A stretch of 41,539 nt of DNA from a virus, in IMG/VR virus record IMGVR_UViG_3300046168_000016, positions 1-41,539 of that record; one strand, 5' to 3'. Numbering within the stretch: position 1 is the stretch's first letter; the number at the start of each line of letters is the position of its first letter. Both the position numbers and the translations under genes were made by a program. The notes beneath the pieces were generated by a model. That model was not told where the DNA came from. It saw nothing but the letters and a program-made list of their open reading frames with translations, and did not search any database. Below, piece after piece: positions 1 to 8,443 of the stretch.

Positions 1-23
1 CCACACTGTCACTATATATATTA

Positions 24-215
24 TTATATTAATATAGTATCTAAATTTAATTCATCAGTTTCTATTATATATTTAATATTATTATTATTTAATATTTCAA
101 TTGTGTTATAGAAATCATCAATTGTATTTTCATATAGTATAAATTCTGATTTGTTATTATCATTGTAGTGAATTTCATCATTTGGTAGTAGTGATTGTAA
201 TTTTGTAAAAGTCAT
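24..215 (-). CDS. Small hypothetical acidic protein (63 aa)
   Basis: This is the only credible minus-strand gene. It starts at an ATG (complement of 213-215) behind an A/T-rich leader and ends 23 bases from the window edge. The product is Asn- and acid-rich with no signal peptide, membrane segment or motif I recognise. A pattern of short hydrophobic stretches separated by polar ones suggests a small folded domain. It faces away from the fibre cassette across a 424-base non-coding gap, so it may be the last gene of a leftward unit. Its codon use is as AT-rich as the rest of the window. Such a short AT-rich frame could be chance, hence the modest confidence. Confidence 0.45.
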   Translation of the reverse strand: MTFTKLQSLLPNDEIHYNDNNKSEFILYENTIDDFYNTIEILNNNNIKYIIETDELNLDTILI

Positions 216-639
216 ATTGTATATTGTTTTTTGTTACATATATATTATCCAAGTGAACTCGTATTTACATTGTAATATGTATTAGTTAGTTTATAATATG
301 TAAAACATAAACATGTATTTATAAAATAAGAAAAAAGGTAAAACATTTTTGTAAAATTAAAAAAAACATTGGGGGGCCCCATAATTTAAAATCATTTTGC
401 GTAACACGTTGGTAGTCAGGAGTATAGGGGTAACACCATAATTCTATATAACCAACAACTTTTTAAAATAAAAACAGTGACATAAGCCTATTAAGGTAGT
501 ATAGTAACAGGCTATTGTCACACTTTTAAAATATGCATCTATATATAAGAGTAAACCTAGTTAAAAACGTGTGATATTACTAACCATAGTGCGCTTCAAA
601 CAAAGCCCGCTTCAGAATAATGCAAATAAAAAAAGAAAA
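216..639. promoter_or_regulatory. Divergent non-coding region upstream of the fibre cassette
   Basis: This 424-base stretch has no convincing gene. It separates the minus-strand ORF from the first rightward structural gene, so it should hold promoters for one or both directions. Visible structure: a very AT-rich left half; an isolated G6C4 run at 371-380 containing the palindrome GGGGCCCC; short complementary arms GTTGGT (409-414) and ACCAAC (451-456); and a hairpin at 477-521. A GTG at 571 opens the downstream frame early, but the conserved start of this protein family is at 640, so the true leader reaches 639. I could not identify a promoter consensus with confidence. Confidence 0.5.
477..521 (+). 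repeat. Hairpin carrying copy 1 of a 16-bp direct repeat
   Basis: The arms GTGACATAAGCCT (477-489) and AGGCTATTGTCAC (509-521) are complementary at 11 of 13 positions around a 19-base loop. The left arm with its flanks (476-491) reads AGTGACATAAGCCTAT. It recurs with one change (G to A) at 14223-14238, on the other side of the fibre cassette and again in an inverted repeat. Function is unknown; a regulatory stem, a terminator relic or a recombination site are all possible. Confidence 0.6.
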
Positions 640-1260
640 ATGGCAATAATCTATTCTTACCCTACCTTAACCCCACAACTCGGTGATAAAGTACTTGGAT
701 CAAACATATATGATGCCCAAGGTATGCCAGTTCAGGGTAATCCCACTGTACAATACACCTTTACAGCCGTAAAAGAGCTAATAGATCAGCAATACATCGA
801 AAAACTATCTTCATCCAACACAGGAGTAATCACTCCTGGTAACAACAATACAGGTTCTCCTATCATTTTTGGTGCAGCACAGGGTTCTTCAAGCGATGAA
901 GTCATGATAGCAGCTGATGGTAAGGTCACATTCAACAGGCCTGGTAGCTATATTATAGATCAAATTTACTATGCACAAGCTACTAGTGGAAACAACATCA
1001 TATTAAACTTTAAAACAGTGCAAGACGGATCAATTCAAGTTGGACCAACCACCACTGTTAAATTTTTATCTAATTCTAGTACAGCAAGGCAAAGAGTGGA
1101 TATAAAATCTTATGTAAATATAGTAAATTCTAACTATTATTACTTTTGGATACAAAACCCAACATCAGGGGCTGCAGCAACACTACAACCTGAATCAACA
1201 GCTGCTTCGTGGGGAACAGATGTACCTTCTGCACAAGTAATTATAACAAAATTACAGTAA
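640..1260 (+). CDS. Fibre/adhesin-type virion protein, MAII(Y/F)SYP family, short member
   Basis: About 206 aa from the ATG at 640. I chose this start because the first residues MAIIYSYPTLTPQLGDKVLG match the starts of the next two proteins, at 1262 and 2583. The open frame extends back to a GTG at 571, but that extension is unlike the relatives. An A-rich leader without a Shine-Dalgarno sequence precedes the ATG. The shared N-terminal ~45 residues probably anchor the protein to the virion. The C-terminal half is rich in beta-prone, aromatic and Ser/Thr segments with no charged coiled coil, and could be a compact jelly-roll type receptor-binding head. That fold is a guess. The next paralogue starts 1 base after the stop. 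Confidence 0.65.
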   Translation: MAIIYSYPTLTPQLGDKVLGSNIYDAQGMPVQGNPTVQYTFTAVKELIDQQYIEKLSSSNTGVITPGNNNTGSPIIFGAAQGSSSDEVMIAADGKVTFNRPGSYIIDQIYYAQATSGNNIILNFKTVQDGSIQVGPTTTVKFLSNSSTARQRVDIKSYVNIVNSNYYYFWIQNPTSGAAATLQPESTAASWGTDVPSAQVIITKLQ

Positions 1261-1261
1261 A

Positions 1262-2564
1262 ATGGCTATTATATATAGTTATCCACTGGCTATACCAGAT
1301 ATAGATGACCTAGTTATAGGTACAAAAATAGAAGGTAGGCCAAGGTATAGCTGATAATCAAACTGTAAACTACAGTATTAGAAGTGTATTGAGCCTTATT
1401 GCATCGACAACAGGGCAACAAAACTTACAACAGGTTACTAACGTTGGTGCAACAACTAATTTACCTGTTACTTTTGAAAGTGACATAAAAGTTTCTGGTA
1501 GATATTACGATAGTTTAAACTCTCCAGGCACAATAGGACAAATATTAAGTTCTACAGCAGGTGGAACCAAATGGATCAACAGTCCAGCATCTGGTGTTAC
1601 ATCAGTAACTGGTGCTTCACCCATAACATCCACAGGAGGTACAACGCCTCAAATAGGACTAGCTGACACAACAGTGAACCCTGGTAATTATACTAATACA
1701 AATATAACTGTAGATGCAAAAGGTAGAATAACGAATGCTTCTAACGGTGCAGCAGGTGGTATATCAGGATCTGGTGGTGCTAATCAAATAACATTTTGGG
1801 ATTCTAATAGTACTGTAACAGGTGAATCAGACTTTGTTTATGAAATAGATTTAAATAATAATGGTCATGTTGGTATCAATGTATCTGATCCTAATAGTTA
1901 TTTTATTGGAACAGATACTTTGGTTATATCAGCGGGTGGAACAGGTTATACTGGAGTAACATTACTAAGTACAGCAAATGCACCTTCTAGTATTAATTTT
2001 AGTGAAGGAAAAACAATTACTGATCAAAAAGGTGGTATAAGCTATATACATTCACCTGGTAGTAATAATGGTTTAAGGTTTAAAACCGATCAAACGTTTC
2101 AAATGGAATTGTTTAAAAATGGTCAATTTGCTTTAAATACATATGGATCTGGCACGGTAACAGGTACTGCAACTTATAACTTATCGGTTGACGCATCAGG
2201 TAATTTAATTGAAACGGCAAACCCACTAACAAGTAGCTCTATACAAACTCTTACACCTTATACTATAACAGCGTCAGCTGGTGGTAGTAGTACTTACAAT
2301 GCTAATAATAATATGGTTTACATTAGTTGGACAGGTGGATCTGGTGAATACCAATTAACATTACCATCAGCATCGTCAATACCTTATAGGTTAATAAGAA
2401 TATCCAACGATGGTAGTGTAGATGCTAATAATAAAGTAGATATATTTTCTCCTTCTCCACAGACAATAGATGGTGGAACTTTTTATAGAATAAATAAAGA
2501 ATATAATGGTATACAATGCTGGTCAGATGGTTCAAACTGGGTGGTAATACAAGCAAAAGCATAA
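1262..2564 (+). CDS. Fibre/adhesin-type virion protein, MAII(Y/F)SYP family, frameshifted
   Basis: The gene begins at ATG 1262 with MAIIYSYPLAIPDIDDLVIG, matching its neighbours, but that frame stops at 1354. The continuation (…IADNQTVNYSIRSVLSLI…) is in another frame, open from 1332 to 2564. Removing one base around 1331-1339 joins them into a protein of roughly 433 aa whose first 45 residues align with the paralogues. A TTG at 1389 gives the longest single-frame product, 391 aa, without the anchor. The body contains the linker GQILSSTAGGTKW, also seen in the 2583 product, followed by Gly/Ser/Thr-rich shaft sequence. The C-terminus ends in a beta-rich tip rich in aromatic residues (GIQCWSDGSNWVV). 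The break is probably a sequence error, but a phase-variable or programmed shift is not excluded. Confidence 0.65.
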
Positions 2565-2582
2565 TAAATAAAAAAAATAAAG

Positions 2583-5500
2583 ATGGCAATAATATTTTCA
2601 TACCCAATCGTTAATCCTACAGCAGATGATTTACTGTTAGGAACAGATGTTAATGCTTCTGGTAAACCTACTAAAAACTTCACCATACAAAGTGTTATTG
2701 ATTTAATACAAGGTGATGCTGAAGGTTTAGCTGCGGTATTAGCAAAGTCTGACGACGGTGGTGGTTTAAACATAACTAATGTAGGAACTGTAACTGGTTC
2801 TGGTGTTTTTACAGCTGGTGGTTTTACTGATGGTACATTATCTATATCAGGTGGTAATCTTACTACTAGTGGTAATGGTGTGTTTAATCAAATAACTGGT
2901 ACACTTCAAACAGCAGCACAACCTAATGTAACTAGCTTAGGTACATTAACCGGTTTAAAAATAGGTAGTAATACCCCTGTAATTTCTACTATAACTTCTT
3001 CTATTATTGGTGGTATTGTTGCTCCCGGTGTTGATACAGCTTTTGCAACAACAAAAGCAATAGTTGATTATGTATTAACAAACCCAGGTGGTGCAGAGTC
3101 TTTATCAGCAACATTGTTAGTTGGTAACGAAACAAATGCTACAAAAATAAGTGTAAACAAAAATTCAATAGGCGAAGGTGGTGGTGTTGATTTTGTAGAC
3201 GACTCTTATTTAACTTTTGGTGATAATGCTGATTTAACGGTTTTTCACAGTGCAACTGGTAATAAAAGTTATATTAAAAATAGTCAAGGCATAGGACTAG
3301 GCCCGTTTGAAATATGGTCAAATGAGTTTAGTTTAAAAAACGCAGGTGGAAATAGAACACAGATAACATCTAACTCAACAGGCGCTGTACAACTTTATTA
3401 TAACAACTTTCCAAAATTTGAAACGTTAACCGGTGGTGTTAAAGCAACTGGGGATTTACAAGCTACTGGATCAGGTACATTTGTTAATATTTTAAATACA
3501 GGTTATTACTCTGATTCAAGTGGTGATGTTGGTGTTGCAGGCCAAATATTATCTTCTACAGCAACAGGTACTAATTGGATAAATAATGATCCATTATACA
3601 CTTGGAGCTTAGAAGGTACAACAATACCTAGTGGCACGGCTGTTACAATTACAGACGGTGCTAACATAACAACAACTTGGGATGCTGCTAATTTTGATTT
3701 AACAATAGCAACTAACTCAGATGTTGTTACAGGATCAGGAGCTGCTAATCAAGTTACATATTGGACAGGTGCTCAAGCTATAGATGGTGGAGCAGGATTT
3801 ACATTTGCAGGCGGTGCAACTGGTCAAGTGACTGTAGCTGGAACACTACAAGCTGGTACATTATCAGATGGTACTTTTTCTGGATCAGCTGGTACATATA
3901 CAGGTGGTGTTAGTATAACATCTAGTACTTTTACCGCAACAAATACTCCAATAGGTTTTATTGGTAACGCAAGTACAGCAACAGCTTTAGCATCATCTGG
4001 TGCTATAGCTTTTAGTGGTGACGTTGGAACAACAGGTGGACCTTATACTTATACAAGTGGTGGTGCTTTAAATATTGTAACAACTATTTCAAATACAACT
4101 GTTACTGGTAAAACTTTAGATGGATATACTGCTGGTACGGCTGGATCAATAGGTGCTGGTGATACTATACTAGAAGCTTTTGAAAAAGTTCAAGCTAGTA
4201 TTACAGCAACCACGGGTTTATCTTATGAAGGAACATGGGATGCTAGAAACTCTGCTGAAGGTGGTTCAAGTGATGGTGGTAGTCCTAATTTAACAGATTC
4301 GGCTTATAAAGTAAATGGACATTTTTATATAGTAAACAACCCTGGTAATGCAGAGCCTAACGGTGGTAGTGGTACTCAATTATCTCCTTGGGCAAACGGT
4401 GACTGGGTTATATATGTTGCTAGTTCTGGTACGACTGAATGGCAAAAGCTAGATCAATCAAATGAGGTACTAGGATCTGGTACTGCTCAAAAAATAGCAT
4501 TATGGTCAGGAACTGTAGGTAATACTTCTCAAACATTAGCATCAAGTCTTATAGAGCAAAACTCTGCTAATAACCTTATAACAATAGGTAGTTCAGCTAA
4601 TCTTTTAGTTCAAGGTAATTCTACATTTGGTGATGCAAATACCGATACAACAACAATTAAAGGTCCTGCTACTTTTGAAGAATCGTCACAATTTGACGTT
4701 GGTATTTCATTAGGTTCAAATAATTACGGTACAGCTGGATTTGCTTTAACATCAGGCGGTGCAGCAAATCAAGTTAATACATGGACGCAGCTTACTACAG
4801 GTACAGTTACAAGTGTTTCAGCTACTACAGCCGGTGATGCACTTGATGTTGCGGTTACAAACCCTACAACCACTCCAGCTATAGCTTTAACATGGGCTGG
4901 TGGAGCTAGTGGTGCTACTAAGTATGTAAATGGTTTAGGTAATTTAATTACTTTTCCAACTGTAGATAATTATGTTAGCTGGACACTCGCTGGTGATACA
5001 GGATCTTCTCAAACTATAAGTTCTACCAATACGGCTACTTTTGCTGGAGGATTTGGTATTAGTACAGTTGCTAGTGCAACCGATACATTAACAACAGCTA
5101 TTGATATAGTAGGTGCAGATAATGCAATTGCAGGATTAACTGCAGCAGCTCCTTTAGCCACAGATACTTTATGGTTTAATGATATAAGCGATTCTAATAC
5201 TATTAGAAAAGCAACTATATCAGATATTGTAGCTTTAGGGGATCAAGGTTTACCTGCAGTATTAGCTATTAACAATACATCTGGTGGTACTGATATTGCT
5301 GTAAGTGCAAACGATGATATAACACTTACAGATTCTAGTAAAATAAAACTTTCTGGAACTAGTCTTGAAATATATTCAACAGGTTCGGGAAATAGTTTTA
5401 TAAAAGGTCCAACATCTGGTAATTTAAATATTACATCTGATATATTAGTGTTACAAAAATCTAATGGTGATTATATGCTTAGTCACGGTGGTCAAGGCGT

Positions 5501-6221
5501 ATCAATATCTTACAGAGGAAGTACAGATCCTGGTGTTAAATTTATCACTACAAGTACAGGTATTAGTGTAACAGGATCTGTTACTGCAACTAACTCAGGA
5601 ACTGCAGGTGTTTTTAATTCAGGAACTACTAATGTTGTTGCAAGTTTTACTAGTACAGATGGAACAGGTGTTATACAATTAGCTGATAGTGGTGGAAATG
5701 TTGAAATAGGAGCAGCAGGAAATAATTTTGTAGTGCAACCTGCAGGTGGAGTTGCCCAATTAACAGTTGGAGCATCATCTTCAACTTTTGCAGGTAATTT
5801 AACTGTTGATGGTAACTTAACTGTTGATGGTAGTATAATCCACGGTGGTGGTGGAACTACAAAAGGTGGTACGTTTACCGGAAGTTCTGCTCTTACAGAT
5901 GGTGTTCAAGGAAATTTATTTACTTTAACTAGAGCCAATACAGGTACATTGATGTTTGACGTTTGGTTAACATCAGGAGATAACACCACTGAATCAATAT
6001 GTAAAAGATTTACGGTAGCTAGATCATACGGTGTAGTTAGTCCTCCTTTTAACAAATTAATAGATACAGGACCAGTAAGTGGTAATGATTTTGCTGTAAG
6101 CTTTGTAGGAGACTCTACAACAGGTGTTATATGTAAAGTAACACCTAGTGGTACTAATCAGACTATAAGTTATACTGTGATGGTTGGTTTTGATTCTGTT
6201 AATACACTTACTGTTTCATAA
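2583..6221 (+). CDS. Large fibre/adhesin-type virion protein (1212 aa), MAII(Y/F)SYP family
   Basis: This uninterrupted 1212-aa protein starts with the same anchor (MAIIFSYPIVNPTADDLLLG) as the two genes before it. It is then almost wholly made of Gly/Ser/Thr/Asn-rich, charge-poor sequence with recurring TFAG, GTFSG, LSDGTFSG and GQILSS…NW elements, as in long trimeric fibre shafts. The last ~100 residues are less repetitive and hold the only Cys residues I noticed near the C-terminus, so they may be the receptor-binding tip. No S74 chaperone domain is visible. No signal peptide is present, as expected for a phage virion protein. It lies in an unbroken run of fibre genes with 9-19 base gaps. 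Receptor specificity cannot be read from the sequence. Confidence 0.7.
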   Translation: MAIIFSYPIVNPTADDLLLGTDVNASGKPTKNFTIQSVIDLIQGDAEGLAAVLAKSDDGGGLNITNVGTVTGSGVFTAGGFTDGTLSISGGNLTTSGNGVFNQITGTLQTAAQPNVTSLGTLTGLKIGSNTPVISTITSSIIGGIVAPGVDTAFATTKAIVDYVLTNPGGAESLSATLLVGNETNATKISVNKNSIGEGGGVDFVDDSYLTFGDNADLTVFHSATGNKSYIKNSQGIGLGPFEIWSNEFSLKNAGGNRTQITSNSTGAVQLYYNNFPKFETLTGGVKATGDLQATGSGTFVNILNTGYYSDSSGDVGVAGQILSSTATGTNWINNDPLYTWSLEGTTIPSGTAVTITDGANITTTWDAANFDLTIATNSDVVTGSGAANQVTYWTGAQAIDGGAGFTFAGGATGQVTVAGTLQAGTLSDGTFSGSAGTYTGGVSITSSTFTATNTPIGFIGNASTATALASSGAIAFSGDVGTTGGPYTYTSGGALNIVTTISNTTVTGKTLDGYTAGTAGSIGAGDTILEAFEKVQASITATTGLSYEGTWDARNSAEGGSSDGGSPNLTDSAYKVNGHFYIVNNPGNAEPNGGSGTQLSPWANGDWVIYVASSGTTEWQKLDQSNEVLGSGTAQKIALWSGTVGNTSQTLASSLIEQNSANNLITIGSSANLLVQGNSTFGDANTDTTTIKGPATFEESSQFDVGISLGSNNYGTAGFALTSGGAANQVNTWTQLTTGTVTSVSATTAGDALDVAVTNPTTTPAIALTWAGGASGATKYVNGLGNLITFPTVDNYVSWTLAGDTGSSQTISSTNTATFAGGFGISTVASATDTLTTAIDIVGADNAIAGLTAAAPLATDTLWFNDISDSNTIRKATISDIVALGDQGLPAVLAINNTSGGTDIAVSANDDITLTDSSKIKLSGTSLEIYSTGSGNSFIKGPTSGNLNITSDILVLQKSNGDYMLSHGGQGVSISYRGSTDPGVKFITTSTGISVTGSVTATNSGTAGVFNSGTTNVVASFTSTDGTGVIQLADSGGNVEIGAAGNNFVVQPAGGVAQLTVGASSSTFAGNLTVDGNLTVDGSIIHGGGGTTKGGTFTGSSALTDGVQGNLFTLTRANTGTLMFDVWLTSGDNTTESICKRFTVARSYGVVSPPFNKLIDTGPVSGNDFAVSFVGDSTTGVICKVTPSGTNQTISYTVMVGFDSVNTLTVS

Positions 6222-6229
6222 AATAAAAT

Positions 6230-8443
6230 ATGGCTAATTTATCTAATATAAATAATAAGTTCATCGTAGCTGATGTTGCAACCGCAACTAGAGTTTCTAT
6301 AGGTATAACTACTACTAATAATTTATTAACTTTATTTGGTACTGGTGCTGGCAATGCAACATTACAAATAGAAGGTGAAGGTGGAGCTGACCCTTATATT
6401 AATTTTTTAGCTAATAATGCACAACATTGGTCTTTAGGTGTTGACGATTCAGATAGTGATAAGTTTAAATTATCTGAACATTCGGCATTAGGTACAAATG
6501 ATTATTTTATTGTTGATACTTCTGGAAAAGTCGGGATCGGGACGACTAATCCTTTTGCAAAACTTGAAGTTACAGGTAATTTATCAAATAATTGGGCAGG
6601 AAGATTTGAAAACACTAATTCAATTGGTTATGGAATTTTAGCAAAAATAAATTCAACAGATTCAAGTGATTATATATTTCAAGCAAGAACAGGAAGTACA
6701 AATGTAATGACTATTTTAGGCGACGGCAACGTCGGGATCGGAACTGATTCGCCTGTTACAAAATTAGAACTTAAAGGTTTGATTGCTGGTAGCGTGACTA
6801 ATGATAGAGAAACTACTACTTCTTCTTTTGTTATTAATGGTATAACTGAAAACATGTCTTTACAGTTTGGCCTTGGTGGTTCAGCTTTAAATTATGGTAA
6901 TTGGATTCAATCTGGTTACGACAATGGTGTACCCACAGCTGCAAGTTTATATTTAAACCCAATTGGAGGAAACGTCGGGATTGGAACGAGTTCGCCTACA
7001 AATGGCAAATTAGAAGTTCAGCAAACTGCAACAACTGCAGGATTATGGGTACAAACTGGAGGAACAACAAATTCTTATACGATAGCAGATTTTAGAACAG
7101 GAACTAATCTTTCTGCACTTGCAATAAAAGGAGATGGAAACTCAACTTTTGCAGGCGAAATTAGAACAGCAAATAGATTAGCAATAAAAGAAACTTATTT
7201 TGGATATTCTTCAGGTTATAAAGTAATTCAAGTTGGAGAAAGTGCTTCTACTAAAGCAATAAGTTTAGGGTATGATCCTTCTGGAAATACAAGTGGTAGT
7301 TTTAGTGGTAATGAAATACTAATACCAAATAATATAAGGGTATTAGCACCTGCTGCGGATAATAGTGGGTACTACGGTTTAATGATGTTAAATAGCAGTA
7401 ATAAAGTACTGCTTGGGTCAAGTAATTATTTAATAGAAAATAATTATATAATGGCTTTAGACCCTGCTACAAAAAACGTAGGAATTGGAACGAATTCGCC
7501 TGAAGAAAAATTACATATTGTAAATGCTGCAAATGCAAGTGTAGATAATTTTATGCTTGAATTACAAAATACAACAACTGTAGCTGATTCAAGGTCAGGA
7601 ATATTATTTTCCACTAATAGTGGCACGGGGTCAAGTAGGGCAGGGTGCGCAATACAAGGTTCAAATAATGGAATTGATGGGACTGGTCATTTACTTTTTG
7701 GTAGTGTTAACAGCAATACTTTTTCAGAAAAAATGCGTATAGACAGTAATGGTAGTATCGGAATGGGTGCAAATAGTGCTGCATATAGATTAAGGGTAAA
7801 ATCTGACGCAACGGTAGATAATGGTATTTATCTAAGTGCAGGAACAGGGAGTGGTAATCACGCTTTGTATGTAGAAAATAAAGATGGAACTGCTGAATTT
7901 TTTGCAGTTAGAGGAGACGGGGAAATTAGATTAAATGCAACAAGTGGGCATACTTACGCCGCTCAAGGAATTAGGTTTGGTGCAAATGCTTCAGCTAATA
8001 ACTTAGACGACTACGAAGAAGGAACTTGGGATCCACAGATTGCTATGTCAGCTTCAACAATATCAGTTTCATACTCTTATAAATTAGGAACTTATACAAA
8101 AATAGGTAGAATGGTAATGGCAATGTTTGATTTGAATGCTACTGTTTCAGGTACTATGTCTGGGTTCGCTAGTGTGAATGGTTTACCTTTTACAGTTGGT
8201 TCTAGCGTAGCAGGTGGTGGTGGAATGGCAGGTTATAGTGTTGCACAATGGAGATCATCAAGTCTTTTTAATGCGGGTGGAGCAAACCAACAAATAAAAG
8301 GGTTTCCAAACCAAAACACCACTTATATATATTGTCAATTAGATGATAGTGGAACTACAGGATTTAGCGGTGGCGCTGGAGCAAGTTGGAAAACTGGAGT
8401 TTTAGGCAGGGTTACAGGTTACACAATGTACTTTGTAAACTAA
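6230..8443 (+). CDS. Tail fibre/adhesin with GNVGIGT repeats, MA(N/K)LSNIN family (737 aa)
   Basis: This founds the second N-terminal family in the cassette: MANLSNINNKF resembles the starts at 8727 and 11436. Four copies of the (G/K)NVGIGT(D/T/N)SP-type repeat are encoded at about 6530, 6731, 6974 and 7478, each followed by a KLE(V/L)- or KLHI-type beta strand. This pattern is common in Bacteroidetes and phage trimeric fibres. The C-terminus differs from the other two family members. It lacks an S74 domain and instead carries a LDDYEEGTWDP motif (near 8004-8036) leading into a ~140-residue Gly/aromatic-rich domain. That motif and domain recur in marine phage tail proteins as I recall them. 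It is probably a receptor-binding fibre. Confidence 0.75.
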   Translation: MANLSNINNKFIVADVATATRVSIGITTTNNLLTLFGTGAGNATLQIEGEGGADPYINFLANNAQHWSLGVDDSDSDKFKLSEHSALGTNDYFIVDTSGKVGIGTTNPFAKLEVTGNLSNNWAGRFENTNSIGYGILAKINSTDSSDYIFQARTGSTNVMTILGDGNVGIGTDSPVTKLELKGLIAGSVTNDRETTTSSFVINGITENMSLQFGLGGSALNYGNWIQSGYDNGVPTAASLYLNPIGGNVGIGTSSPTNGKLEVQQTATTAGLWVQTGGTTNSYTIADFRTGTNLSALAIKGDGNSTFAGEIRTANRLAIKETYFGYSSGYKVIQVGESASTKAISLGYDPSGNTSGSFSGNEILIPNNIRVLAPAADNSGYYGLMMLNSSNKVLLGSSNYLIENNYIMALDPATKNVGIGTNSPEEKLHIVNAANASVDNFMLELQNTTTVADSRSGILFSTNSGTGSSRAGCAIQGSNNGIDGTGHLLFGSVNSNTFSEKMRIDSNGSIGMGANSAAYRLRVKSDATVDNGIYLSAGTGSGNHALYVENKDGTAEFFAVRGDGEIRLNATSGHTYAAQGIRFGANASANNLDDYEEGTWDPQIAMSASTISVSYSYKLGTYTKIGRMVMAMFDLNATVSGTMSGFASVNGLPFTVGSSVAGGGGMAGYSVAQWRSSSLFNAGGANQQIKGFPNQNTTYIYCQLDDSGTTGFSGGAGASWKTGVLGRVTGYTMYFVN

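Noticed and set aside
395-460. Possible tRNA or small RNA around the GTTGGT/ACCAAC arms
   Set aside because: I could not form acceptor, anticodon and T arms together, and no CCA or T-loop consensus is present.
571-639. GTG start giving a 23-residue extension of the first fibre
   Set aside because: The paralogues at 1262 and 2583 begin exactly at the MAII(Y/F)SYP motif, so the ATG at 640 is the better start.
2425-2773. Minus-strand ORFs opposite the junction of two fibre genes
   Set aside because: Low-complexity shadows of clear plus-strand genes whose paralogous starts define the real frames.
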